Shown: in pieces, positions 51,701-63,839 of the stretch
Position numbering within the stretch: the stretch's first letter is position 1
How the letters are laid out: the number at the start of each line of letters is the position of its first letter
Origin: Formicarius rufipectus
Lineage: Eukaryota > Chordata > Aves > Passeriformes > Formicariidae
Length of the DNA: 64,000 nt
NCBI GenBank assembly: GCA_013399695.1
Contig: VXAU01006138.1
Coordinates: forward strand, 602,995-666,994
Reading direction: 5' to 3'
The notes under the pieces: generated by a model
Told to the model about the DNA's origin: nothing
The model's input: the letters and a program-made list of their open reading frames with translations, nothing else
The model's database searches: none
Made by a program: the position numbers and the translations under genes

Positions 51701-53539
51701 ACAATGATGTAGCCCTAAACCATCCTTTCGTCAGTGGATTTTTTTTTCCCCACGGAATTCATGGGATTCACATAAATTTAATTAGCATTATTTTTGACAA
51801 AACTGTTACAACTGAAATGCCTGTTTTTCAAACACAGAAACCTGGCTAAACATGCTTCAGTTTTGACAAAATATTTGTCAAGAGCTGCCTTTCAGATCCA
51901 CTAAATTCAGGATCAGTACAAAACAGACACTCTTGGAACATTATATAGCCAAGACACTCATGCATGAAACCACAGTTTGAATCTTTTGACGAGAGCTGTG
52001 GTCACCTATCTCTGGGCTATTCCCACGTCTCTCTTGACTTAAAAACCTCGTTTCCTTCTCACTGTGCACGAAGCAGACTGGGACCACAAGAAATGTCACA
52101 GGATGGAAAAGTCCCTTCCCTCTTGTCTGTAACTGCATGTCTTGGGCGGATTATGGGGGACTGCTATATGCCACATTTCCTCCAGTTTCATTCAGATGAT
52201 GCTCCTCCTTGTGCTTTACCAGAAAGAGATCAGACCAAAACCCACCTCTGGTTTACAATTAAATTTATGTTTCCCAGTCATCGTTTGTTTTGACAGCATA
52301 AGCCAGTTTAGACAGAAGCAAACAGTGACACAACTGCCATTTTCATACAAGGTTCACCACATGACCAACTTCACTTCTTAATTACAGGGTAAACTTTCTA
52401 AAACTTCACATAGGCAAAATGTGCTTTGGCAAACTACAGGCCTTGGAAAGAACTTGAAAATTATATCACATCACCCATAAAATGCATTTATTGAAAAGAA
52501 CTGTTATTCTTTGTAAGCGATGGAAGGTAAACATTTCACACGCTACACTGACACAGCTCCAAATCTCATTTTTCTATTGAAAAATGAAAGTTGGGCATTC
52601 AGCAAACTACATTGTCTTTTGAAGAAGTTTTTCATTCTACTAGCAGGTTATCCTGCTTATTTTTAAAGTCTCTTTGCACACAAAAAGAAGGGGAGCTGGG
52701 GCAAAGAAGGAAAGAAAAGAGTCCATTTGAAAAAATTACACTGCTAGATTACAAGACTTGAAAGCTGGTATGTAACTTTGCTCCGGGTGATCAAACTGCT
52801 AATCAGGAATGCTGTCGGGAACAGAATGGAATTCCAAATAAATTAGCCATGTCCAAGAAGCCAATACAACACAGGATTAAGGCTCACAAAGAAAACAAAT
52901 TTATTCAGGCTACTTTATCAGAATTCTTAATAACATGTACTAGTTTTTCTCATCGCAGTCTGAGCTCTTCCACTGGAACAGTAGGGAGAAGTTAAAATGA
53001 GTCACACGTCATAAATCTCCTACTTGTACAGACCACTAAAAACGTTACATAGAGCAAGACACACAATACCATTATATGTATACACATATGCTTATCACAG
53101 CCACAGTAGAAACGTGCATATTTAATTCTCCAAGGTTATTTCCAAGGCACCTGAGCAAAGGAAAGACACTGCACACTTCTGTGAAAATCTACAGAGCTGA
53201 AGGAAAAGTTTAGAACTGCACTGATGTCTATGCTGAAATGAGCTTCAGTACCACAGTATAGAAACCAATAAATCGAACAACCAACTACAAAAATAAATCT
53301 CTCTCCTCTATGGCCAACCCATGCATCACATTTTTTATCACGTATAAAGAGAAAAATTACTGCGTCCATACGCTGCAGTACTATGGCTGAGGTACTGTCT
53401 GCAACTCAAAGCATGTTCTATTTTCACCTCTGACGGCATCTCAGAGAAACTATTCATAATAGTTATTGCCAAAATCACAGTAACATTAAAAGATGTACTT
53501 AAGTTTCTGCTTTTCCTTGAACTGGGATTTTAATCTTTA
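48703..53539. other. Non-coding DNA with one GC-rich patch
   Basis: The first part is AT-rich. The GC-rich patch at 49281-49580 is listed separately. From 49800 on, the DNA is AT-rich and unique, with a 16-base A-run at 50204-50219 and T-runs near 51652-51660 and 51740-51748. Open frames are about 110 codons or fewer and not protein-like. Confidence 0.55.
49281..49580. promoter_or_regulatory. GC-rich patch, weak CpG-island candidate
   Basis: About 300 bp are clearly richer in G and C than the surroundings and hold about 18 CpG dinucleotides by hand count. That is roughly half of what the base composition would predict, so it is borderline as a CpG island. Several frames of 70-115 codons are open here on both strands, which is expected when stop codons are rare in GC-rich DNA. 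It could be an unmethylated regulatory element or simply a GC-rich patch. Confidence 0.25.
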
Positions 53540-53600
53540 TCGGACTGGTTTTCCTCATGTGTGAAACAGAGATTCTAAAAGCCTCTTACCTATACAGTAA
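53540..53600 (+). mobile_element. MIR-like ancient SINE relic (3' end)
   Basis: 'ggttttcctcatgtgtgaaa' then 'cagagattctaaaagcctct' then 'tacctatacag' follows the MIR 3' end, 'agtttcctcatctgtaaaatggggataataatagtacctacctcat'. Diverged, with no full-length element. Confidence 0.5.
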
Positions 53601-55476
53601 TTTGAAAATAGTATTAGATTTTTTGGAAACATTTTTGTGAAAATTAAATTAATAAAAATAGATATGAAGCACTCACAAGAAGTATTTCATGCAGAATGTA
53701 GACATGTAAAGTGAAATTGTCCTGTGAGAAAAGAGCATATATTATGTTAGCTTCTGGAAAAAAAATAGGTAAATCATAAACATATTCTAACTTCAAGCCA
53801 CACATTGTCCAGTACAGTTACCCACTGGAAAATAAGAGACTGAGCACAGTACCACTCGCATTTACATGACTTAGCCACGTTACCTTGAGAATCTGCGCGT
53901 GCACAGATTTCCTGTAGTAAAATTCAACAAGCAAGCCACGACGTGAGCGTGTGCTGGGGGTTCACTTGCCTGCAGGTTCCTGGCCATGGCACTGCCCTGC
54001 CTTCCACATGACCAAACTGCACCAGCAGTCTGGTACATGTGGTTACTGTGTTAGGTGTTTTCCAAAGAATTTTTGTCCCAGATAAAGGGGAACTGCCTAT
54101 AAACCACCATTTGTGTCCCCTCTCCTTCCCATAATGAAACAAATCGAATACTATTTGCTATTATCATTATAAGCATCTTAATCAAGCACGAAAGCTCACA
54201 TTTTACCGAGTGTGACTTTGATTTTTTTATGTCAGTGTTTTTCCCTCCCTGTAAGAAGATATATGGAAAGAAATTCTCCAAATATGGAAAGAAAAGCACA
54301 AAGCCCCAGATCACTGGCTCTGGAAATGCAGCTCCAGAAAGTGAGGGTCAAATGCAGAAAGCCATTGCTGCACCATCAAGACGTGACTAGAAGGGTTCTG
54401 TCTAACTCAACACCTCCATTAAATGCACATAAAAAACCATTTGATTTGAGCAAAATACATTTAAATGAAATACAAAACAGGTCGTTTTCCCAGAAAAATA
54501 AACCAAGTAAGAAACAAGCACAAACAAAGCTTTTCATGAAGTCCAAGGGGAAATACGTGCTAATTTTCATTTTCAAAAGGGTCCCCTTAAGTAGAAAGCA
54601 AATTTTTATGATTACCTACTGAAAGAAATGCTTTGATTCAGCAAACTGCAGAATAAGACAGTTTTTCCAGCTAAAACTATTTGCTGAAGCTTTAGCACAC
54701 ATTCACAAATAGCTTTAAATCATCTGAGACAACAATTGGGCAAATGAATTACCGATCTAAAAAATGTTACCTTGTTCTACCTTGATCTGCCAAACAAGGC
54801 TGTGTATGCTCTGTATTAATGGACGATTCATGGGCTCAAGCTCAGCACACGTGCAAGTACTTGAAGAATTGGGGTGGATTTCTCCATTTCCAGGATACAG
54901 ACACTGGATTTCTGAGGGAAGAACAGGAGGATGATTGCTGGCAATGAGCAGCTCCACTCTTGGCTGGTCCTAGGCCAAGGAGATGCATTCTGGGTTTTCA
55001 CATTAAATATTTGCCTTTACAAAATAATGTCATAAATCCCAGTTTGATCAGCAAGTGCACTTCTCTTATACCGTAAGAACAGTGTTCTTGATGTACATTT
55101 GAGATTTTTTTTTTTGCCTTTGAGAAACACAGAAAATAAAGCAAGTAGGTGAAAGGTAACTGTATCACACACAAGCTGCCCTCTGATTACAACTAATTAA
55201 GATATTCAGCAGCCTTAAAACAATACCTTTTTTTAATCAATGTACCCAGACGGTATTCACAGCTTTTTGAGATGACAAATGCCCTTTGAAAGAGTTAATA
55301 GGCAAAGGTTTGTACTGGCAATGAATAGGGCTACCTTTAATTGATCCAAGAGCCTTAAAGAGCAGTCTTATAGCATGATGATGTATTTGGGTTGCAAGTA
55401 GGCCAAAATAAGCATAAAGAAAATCTGTAATACCATGAAACCTTTCATTTTTTCATTGCAGGGAGGAAAAGGAGCT

Positions 55477-55487
55477 GGGGGGGGGGG
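55477..55487. repeat. Poly(G) run
   Basis: Eleven consecutive G residues, followed after one A by further G-rich sequence ('gggctgggg'). Could support a G-quadruplex on the + strand. Length may be unreliable in a homopolymer. Confidence 0.85.
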
Positions 55488-55651
55488 AGGGCTGGGGAAA
55501 ATGAGAGAACTATGACGGGGTTATCTTTGTGCTCAGGCACTTAAAATAGATAAAATGACCGAAATTTTGAGGGTAAGAGAGGAAGTGATCAGGCCATAGT
55601 TCTGAGAATAAATGTCAAGATGTACAGAAATGTACAAAACAAGGCTTCTTC

Positions 55652-55755
55652 AGGAAAAAAAAAAAAAAAGAAAAAAGAAAAGAAAAGAAAAGAAAAGAGA
55701 GAAAAAGAAAAAAAGAAAGGAAAAAAAGAGAAAAAAAAAATAAAAAAAGAGGAGA
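55652..55755. repeat. Long homopurine tract, (AAAAG)n-rich
   Basis: Eighty-nine consecutive purines (55652-55740) continue after a single T to about 55755. AAAAG units are prominent near 55667-55697, followed by less regular A/G sequence. Partly mirror-symmetric purine tracts of this kind can adopt triplex (H-DNA) structure. Confidence 0.9.
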
Positions 55756-57092
55756 TGACCTAATGGTGCAAAGAAACAGTGATTAAAGAAACACCCGGAG
55801 GGAGAAAGATATTCCAAGATATTCCATCAGCTTTAACAAACACTGCATGGCCCTGCATTTCCTCTTAACTTCTCAAGTAAGGGGAGAAAAAACTATCTGC
55901 AGAAAAGACAGTCACATGGATCCACTTATAATTCCCCCCTAATTCTTTACTCATCTTTTACATGGTTTCGTTCAAGATGTACAGGAAATGTGCACACAAG
56001 AAGCAACTCACAAAATTAAACATGACGGATCAGTAGTAAGCATTCTACTCTGAGTAGCCAAAGAAGAAACAAATAATTTTTAAAAGGAATATAAAATCCA
56101 TTTATTCATATTTTTTTCTTGATGGGACTGATTATACACTACTATTACCTAATAATGACAAAACTGGTCTATCCATACTTACACTGACCTTTCATCAGAA
56201 ACTCATTTTTGGCAGAATCGCTTCCTCATACAGCAAAAGCTAAAGAGATTTCCTTGAACTTTCACAGGTGCAAACTTTAAGCCAAAGTAGAATTTTCTGG
56301 AAAGTCTGAAGCAAATCAAACATGAAAATTCCTAGACTAAAAGACTATTTTAAAATGGAATTACTCTGTAAGAATATTATCCATAGCTATGTAAAAACAT
56401 CAAATAGGGAGATGCTGGGGTCTGAGATTATTTTAGAAGACAGACATGGGAGGAGCTAGGAAAAAATGTTGACTTTGCTCCTTTAAAAAAAAAAAAAGCA
56501 GAGCAGTGAAATATCCTACTCCAATATATGCATCCAGGTGCATGAAGAAAAGTATGTCAAGTCCACTGCCAATTCAGAACAGGGAACAGACAAGCTTTTC
56601 TCACATTCTGGTCATCCTGTTCATCCCAGAGCCATGAAGAAGCACTCCTCTAGCAGACACTAAACAGAAAAAGGTACAAATTGCGGTCTGGAGGAAAACG
56701 AAGACAGATTGAACTGACCTCTCTGAGAGAAAATAACTCAGATAGGATTCTTCAAACAACCATACATTCCCATTAGGAATATTTGTCTACCATGAGTTCT
56801 CTTCTACGGTACAAACCTCTGAACAGATGAAAACTTCGTATCATAACTCCCAGTCATTTTCCTGATTAACTATGCTAAACCCCGACCACCAAGCCCCACA
56901 GAATTACAACCATACCAAGGTAAACACCAGCTGCATCCTTAAAAAAACCCCTCACTTCAAGGCACAAACATCAGTAGAACCAGGACAGTGGCAACAAACT
57001 AAGGAAAGTAGAGGTGGGCTTTGCACAGTCGTGTTTATTTCTGGGTGAAGAGAAACAATATATTCTGCTGTGTTTTGAGTTGGTTTCATTTT

Positions 57093-57119
57093 AATAACAA
57101 CAACAATAATAACAATAAT
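57093..57119. repeat. Short (AAC)/(AAT) repeat
   Basis: 'taacaacaacaataataac' and flanking units. Small trinucleotide repeat. Confidence 0.75.
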
Positions 57120-57268
57120 CTGTAGTAGTATTTTAAGAAAGTCTTCTCCTTGTTCCATTCACTTTCAGTTCAGACTGTTAGAATGAATGAAAATGTAATG
57201 AAAAGCCAAAATATTTCCTTCTACTGTATAAGGCTACCTGTAAATTCTAGCTGACACAAGTTTTCTGA

Positions 57269-57330
57269 AAATAAATAAATAGATAGATGGATGGACAGAT
57301 AGATACATAGACAGACAGACAGATAGATAA
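57269..57330. repeat. Compound tetranucleotide microsatellite (AAAT/GATA/GATG/GACA)
   Basis: Runs of AAAT, then GATA, GATG, GACA, GATA, GACA and GATA units over about 62 bp, all in the same four-base phase. The interruptions suggest an old array that has accumulated point changes. Likely polymorphic. Confidence 0.9.
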
Positions 57331-58319
57331 GAAGTACAAGGATGTCTAAAGGACATCAAGTTCTTCAGTAGCATTTCAAAACAAACTTCTTTTTGTGCAG
57401 AGGACAGCAGGTAGATTGCTATCCTATTCTCCCCCAGCATGGTGAAGCAGCAGTGTTTTATAAAATAGAAGTCAATCATATAACAAATTAACCATGTCCA
57501 GTTGCTTATTATTTAACAGGAAAAAAAAAAAAAGTCCCTTCCAACCCAAACTACAGTGGGATTCTAATCTGTGGACTGGTACAATCAGCCTATTTATGGG
57601 ACACTCCATACTCTCAATGATCATATTTCTACTGCTGCTCTTGTGGACAGAAAAAGTGACAATATTCAAGTCCTGTTCACACGCGTTCAGTTTCTCCAAA
57701 GAACACGCTGAGACAGAAGGGCACTTTTGTGGTAACCACCAGCAAAATTTTCCCAAATCAAGCCTAAAATACGTCTATAGGTCTGTTTACAAGGAGACAA
57801 AACACATCCCACTTGGAAGCAAGTGGGAGGTGGTTATGAAGGGCACACCAAGGAGCACTACCAGGATAGCATCTCTTTATAGACCCAAACTGGCCACCAA
57901 TGCCCAAACTGCAAGAATCCCATACACTAAGACTTAGCTTTGACCAAAGATACACTGGTGAGAAACCGAGGCATAAGAAGTCTGAGTAGAAATGAATCCA
58001 GATTTTCCAAGACGCATCTATTTTACAGCTGCCTCATAAAACTGTCAGAAACAAGGTATTTTTCAAGTCAGCTTGTGTTGTACTCTTTAAGGACTTTCTG
58101 TATTCAGTGAATCTTCACTGTGTCTGCATGCACAGGCACACAGACACACCTGGAACAGTTGAAACCAAGACTTCAAGGTGAGGAAAGCTGATGCAGAAAG
58201 AGAAATGAGTTTTCCATTGCCAGAGATGGACTCACTTTCAGAGCTCACCCTCATCTTACCAAAGACAGCTCTTGGACAGAAACACCACAGTCTGCTGGGA
58301 GGAAGCAGGAAGATGATCG
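57331..58319. other. Non-coding DNA; weak CR1 remnant
   Basis: Contains an A-run at 57521-57533 and the CR1-like remnant right after it. A 147-codon frame at 57494-57937 (+) begins in this repeat material, overlaps frames on the other strand and has no known relative. Confidence 0.5.
57532..57572 (+). mobile_element. Possible CR1 3'-end remnant
   Basis: 'agtcccttccaacccaaact' and the following 'gggattctaatctgtg' resemble the CR1 terminal block 'ggtcccttccaacccaaaccattctatgattctgtg'. Only about 40 bp are recognisable and no upstream CR1 sequence is seen, so it may be coincidental. Confidence 0.35.
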
Positions 58320-58920
58320 CACAACTAACTTAGATGGACAAAGCGTGAAACGGGCCGAGGGACGAAGGGAGCCCTTGATCTGTTCACCTTCGGAGAGGTA
58401 CACACTTAAGGAGCATTCAGCTCTAAGGCCAGGGAGGGAGCAGGGCTGCGGACCGTCCCAGCAAGGCTGGAGTTAGCATTCCGAGCACACAGCCCGGCGA
58501 GTATGGGAAAGGCACAGAGCAGCCCAAAGAGCTGGCGCCACGAACTGACGAGCAGAGCGCAAGTGATAAAGATTTACTGCGAGAGAGGAGGAAACAGTCC
58601 GCTGGCCCGATTAGAGCTGTGAATGCCGAGTTGTTCAGGGGGGATTTTGCAGCTGACTGATCACAGGCTGTCGGAGCAGGCCTCGGACAACAGCTGCAAG
58701 GCTTGCTGGGCTGCGGGAACAAAAGGCGCCTAGCACGGTGCAAAGAAAGAGTTGACAGGTTGTTGTTAGCAGTGGCAAATGTGTGAGGTATGTCACTGCG
58801 TGTGAGGCGGGGCGGGCGGCGAGGCAGGAGCGCAAGAGGCGCAGGGGAAAGCGGGGGAGGGAGCGGCGACACAGCCTCGGTCAAAGCATTTTCCTAAAAT
58901 CGGGCCGGTGTTTGTAAGGA
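58320..58920. promoter_or_regulatory. CpG-rich block, candidate CpG island / promoter or enhancer
   Basis: About 36 CpG dinucleotides in 600 bp by hand count, against a near absence in the flanks. This is a relatively high observed-to-expected ratio for vertebrate DNA. CpGs are densest at 58800-58880, which includes a GC box ('ggggcggg', 58809-58816) and further 'ggcgg' units. No TATA box, first exon or donor was identified with confidence. A 153-codon minus-strand frame across the block (58423-58884) is Pro/Ser/Leu-rich and probably reflects the scarcity of stops in GC-rich DNA. It may be a promoter of a distal exon or non-coding RNA, or a CpG-rich developmental enhancer. Confidence 0.45.
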
Positions 58921-61900
58921 GGACAATCCCAAGGTCTGTTTACTGCTGCCAAGATGAATTAGCCCATCGTCTCATTTATGGGACGAATCCGGTGGCACAG
59001 ACTATAAGGTGCATGGCATTAAAGGGACTAATTAGACGATTCCGGCAAATCTGAGTTAAGACCCTTTCTTTCTTTGAAAGCTGGAAAGCATTTCTCAGGA
59101 CTCCAGTCAGATGGCTTAGGTTTTGTTGGAGTTTGTCTTCCTCTTCTGAGAAGGGATATCTTGTGCAATTCCCTAACTCACAAGGGTCTGCTCTAAATTC
59201 TGCTCTGAGCTTCAAGAACAGTTGTTAGGAAGCTGCTGGCATTTACATCATATCTAAAAAGGTCCAAACTAAAATCCTGGATTCTGCAGGAATTCAGCTC
59301 CCAGTCCAGGAACAAACTTTGCAGCTGGTCCCTCCTGTTGGAGTGGGCTAAATCCGAAGCCCACATGAGAACATACCTGAGCTAAGAGCCTGCAGCTGAA
59401 CTCTGGCTCACACACACAAAACAATCCAGGTTTTTCAAAAGCCGGCTTCTAGTCTGACACCCACCCGCCCCTGCAAATACAGCGCCTGTGGCCAACTGCT
59501 TTTCCCAAGCAGCCCTGTGCTTTCTGGAGCCATGGTCCGCTGAGCGTGTGAGTGCTGGGTAGGAATGTTATCAGTGAAACTCCAGAGATGATCAAAGACA
59601 GAAGCTGAAGGACTGCAGACCTTGCTTTCAGCTCTCAGTTTGGCAAGTTTAGGATTCAGTTCTTGAAATCTGGCAACATTTTACTCAGATTGCGACAAAA
59701 CCAAAGCGTTCCAAACACCTCTGAAGCAGCGGTGCATGCTGTTTGCACACAACCACTACATTACAGTAGTCACTATTAAAATGTCTTACCAGCGGTGAAG
59801 GTTACCATGGCATTCACAGCATACTAAGAGAAGACCATGAAAATCACAGAAATATTCGGCACTGTAAGTTGCAAATATCTGATGTTTCATAGCAATTAGC
59901 GACACTTCCTAAGATACAGGCTTCCTGCTTTTTAAAATATTTATCTATCACTTACCGACAAAGTGCAGTTGCCTATGTCTGATCAATTGTACAAACAAAC
60001 CCTATTTTGATTTTTCTCTTCTAAATGGTCTCTGGGACCCAGTTATTCCAGTCCCAATGGGCAGCACTTGATACACTGTAAAGGGAATTCAGAACAAGAG
60101 GCATTTCAAGACTTCTAACACAGCTCCATTCTCCCTAAATATATATAAAAAACCCAACCCAGTGTGCAGAATACTCCACCTAGGGGCAGAAATGTAACCC
60201 AAAATTTCCTTAGCCTTTGCTTTGACATGTGTTAACCTCATTCTACCAGGACTGAGCGCATGAGAAATGATCAGACATTTCACAGAGATTCCAAATAGTT
60301 CTTCCTCAGTATGAGTCCATAGATGTTTGCTTTTTATTATTTTAAAGACAGAGCTTCCAGCTTGAGTTTCCGCTTACCAGTGATGAAGAACACAGGCACC
60401 ACTTTTATACATCTACTAGCAACCGGACTATGCTTTAAACTACAAATATTATCTTAGGAACAATTCATAATCTATCATCTCCAGATGCTCAAAGTTTTCA
60501 GCTGAATAAGGGTGGCCAGTGAGCTCAACTGCAAGGAATAATGAAATGGCTGAAGGACTATTTAGGTAACTATATTTTTGGATATAATTATGCTCCTACT
60601 GAAGTCAAAGCAAAGCCTGAATTTGGCTTCGATGGGAGCAGAAATGATTTGTGGCAGAAGTACATTTCTGAATGAGAAACTCTCTATCTGGATAATTCAG
60701 TATCTTTTATGCTTAGCATTAGCACACGGAATTTGTTCACCAAATGTATTTGAGAGCAATGCATACAGTAGACAGAAGCAACAGTTCACAGGCTCTGGGG
60801 GAAAAAAGCCCTGAAAAAAATGAAATAATGCCCAATAACAGGCTTTTTTTATTTTTTCTTTTTAGGAAAAAAATTAATTACAGAAGTATATCAAGCCTTG
60901 CCTTCTAATTATGTTTTCCTTATACAAATTGCTCTCAGCTGACAGTCTGCACTAATTTTCCATAGTAAGCAATGGGTTATAGCTTGTCCATAGCTCTCCA
61001 CTGCACTGTGTCTTGCTCTTTGTCTCTCTGGTGCGGAGAGGCTGCTTCTGGGGCTGCTGTAAGACTTTGGAAAGCAATCAAATTACTTCCTACATTTGCT
61101 CTCCTTAAACACCTCCGCTCGATCCCCCCACTTTTCCTGTTCAGCCCCTCGGCTGCAAACTTCAGACTTCATAAATGCAGAGGTTAGAATTTTCTAGACA
61201 CCGCTTTAATTTTTCAAATAGCAATCCAATTACTGAGCAAATTGGCACATGTGCCTGGTTACATAGTGACTTGGCACTGCCTCCACTCGCTGCTGGCAGT
61301 GATGAATGTGTTCCCCCTTCGCCCTCCTCGTCTATCTGCTCCAGCCTCCGAGCCAACACCAGTGACCACATAAGGAGAGTGCCTGGCAGCTGCAAGCCCG
61401 AGGTGCCAAGAGGCAGATTGTATTCTGTAGCAGCAGGATCTGGGTCTGCGACTGGCTTCCTGGCTAGTCTTTTGTAAGACCTTTTCCGTGGCCTCTAGGT
61501 TGGCTCTAATGAAGCCTGTAGAAATGCCTGCAGGGAGCTGGTATAGAAGTGAGTCAAGTCAAAGGTTTCATTTAGTTTCTAAAGTAAAGTGAATGTATAT
61601 TGGCCTTCTTTTTCCACCCTGCAATTATATTCCTGCCACATTTATGTGAAAATACAGTATTCAGTCAACAATAGGAGTGCATTCCTGGGTATGTCTGCAC
61701 AGCACATTGGGGCAAAGATCCCCAAGCCAGCCTCAATTAACTTAGTGCAGAACCAGAAGCAATATAGCTGTGTTTGCTCGCCGTGACACCCGAGCTAAAT
61801 AACTATGTACGGCAGTAACAGAGCTTTACTGTTTCTGGCACTGCTGCTGGTATCCCTGTGTGGTAATTGACTGCAGACGTGCCAGCTCACTTGGAGGTAA

Positions 61901-62238
61901 CCTGAGGGCTCCCCGATCCACTGTGGCCTTGCACTGCCCAGATACATTTAGGAAAACTCTGGGAACCGGCAGGAATTTGTTGACCATCATGTGAGAGTGC
62001 TGAGGCTACAGATGTGGTTACAATAAATCTGGACTGTTCCTTTTCCATCCCATTCACATTCTTTTATTACTCACATCATGACGGTCACAGAGCATCTTTA
62101 AGTAATGTGCTGAGCATCTTGAGCAGCATCTGTCACATGTGCTGCTTTCTAAATTTCTCACTTCCTCCTCCAGGGGCAAAAAGCAGGACAAAGATATTTT
62201 AAAGTATTTCTGAAAGTTGCCTTTCTTTCTCCCCTTCA

Positions 62239-62285
62239 CCCCCTCTTTTTTTTTTTTTTCTTTTTTTTTTTCTTTTTTCTTTTTA
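62239..62285. repeat. Poly(T)/pyrimidine tract
   Basis: Three T-runs separated by single C residues, about 47 bp of pure pyrimidine. If the region were transcribed on the + strand this could act as a polypyrimidine tract. No exon follows it convincingly. Confidence 0.85.
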
Positions 62286-63827
62286 AGAAATTTGGGTCTT
62301 AGCCATAAGTTAATGGCTTCGGACTATTTAGAAATCCATTTTCAATTATTGCAATGAAGCAGATAAGAACTTTCTCACAACAGGATAGCTTTTCCCCATC
62401 TGGTTTTTTTATGATCCCCAAGAAATTAACTTCCTTAAAATAAGTGAGTAGAGGTTCCAGAGCCCAGAGATGCACTATGATCTCTTTACCTTCACCAAAG
62501 CCTGTTTGAATTATAAACAAAACACATCTTGCCAGCTATTCCTCTTTCGGAATCCCACCTCAGGCATACCGAGAAGCTATTGAGGAGAATCAGAGTTATT
62601 TTGTCCAGCAAGCTTCTGATGCAGATGGTAGTCTGGAAAATAACCTAGTGGACTCTGGACAGCACACACTAGAACATTTTGCCGAGTTGACTTGCTTGGA
62701 CTTTACTGTATAAGTTGAACTTTATGGGTACAGTTGTTTGTTACAGACGGAATTTTTCCCTTCCCTTTATATTTTGTTCCCTAGATCAGGCATATTGACA
62801 GAGGTACTTAAGGAGATTTGAGCAATTAGATTGTATTTAATAAAATTCTCTTAGTTTATAATATAAAAGTTTTATCAGCCAGCTTGCCTTTACTGATGTT
62901 CACCTTACTGGAAAGATGTAGGTAGATAGGAAGCCCAAGACCTTCTGTTGACTTCCTAGATAAACAAGCAGAGTTTTAACTCCAAGAACCACCATAAGGA
63001 CCTGAGGACTTTCTCTTCAAACCTAATCAATCACTCCAGCTCTCAAGACTGACTTTTTACAAGGCACCAAACACAGGGATAAACTTCAACACACACAAGT
63101 CCCAGGACTTCCCTCAGTACAAACACGTACAGTTGTCATGCAGCAGCGCGGATTTTAATTAATTGTTTGATATCCGAGCATGGCCTTCTTCTGCTGCGCT
63201 CTCAGTCTTTGCCACAATTCTGCAGGGGCTACGTGGAGTCACTTTAAACAAATGACACTAAAAAATAAAGTTGCACGCAGCGTTGGGAGGCTTCACACCA
63301 TTTCTCAGGGGTTTGTACCCTTGTACTTCAGTGATGTTGAAGAGAAGGATAAAAGCCTCAGAGCTGTAGAGAAGGAGCAGCCCTGTTGCCATCTCCAGTG
63401 CCTTGTAAGAGAGCAGGAAACCGAGCTGGCACTGCTGGCTGCAGGCCTGCAGGACACAAGAAGGAGCCAGTTATCCAGGGGGGCACATGAGCACGTGCCT
63501 CTCACCAGGCATGTGAATGCCCCAAAGAGAAAAGCTCCCATGCCAAAGTTAGCAACATCGTTGTAGCCAGGCTGTGCCGAGAGTTAAACATGCACTTAAG
63601 AGCTTTGCTGGACGGCAGCCATTTACAGATGTACAGTCAGTGCAGAGACTTCCTTTCATGGGTCCTCTGAATTCCCTTCTTGAAGATACATACTTGGTTA
63701 TTTTGATTAATGTATTTAGAAAACCAAATACTCTGATTGCATCTCAGACACAATGCTGATGGGTGCTTGCCTGCATGTAATGATAACTACTGACAGCAGC
63801 TTGATGAATAAGACAAGAGAAAGTTGC

Positions 63828-63839
63828 GGGGGGGGGNGG
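63828..63839. repeat. Poly(G) run with unresolved base
   Basis: Nine G residues, an N at 63837 and two more G. The N marks an unresolved homopolymer length. Confidence 0.85.

Larger units (their letters stand above)
53601..57268. other. Non-coding DNA with purine tracts
   Basis: AT-rich unique sequence. Includes the poly(G) run at 55477-55487, the long purine tract at 55652-55755, an A-run at about 56487-56498 and short AAC/AAT repeats at 57093-57119. No protein-like open frame and no RNA gene is recognised. Confidence 0.55.

Noticed and set aside
58423..58884. 153-codon minus-strand frame in the CpG-rich block
   Set aside because: Pro/Ser/Leu-rich translation typical of GC-rich DNA with few stops. 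No start context, splice support or known relative.
59789..59822. 34-nt minus-strand microexon with a good acceptor ('ggtcttctcttag') and 'gctg|gtaaga' donor
   Set aside because: The signals are good but the segment is too short to judge, and such pairs are common by chance in 64 kb. Only spliced reads could rescue it.
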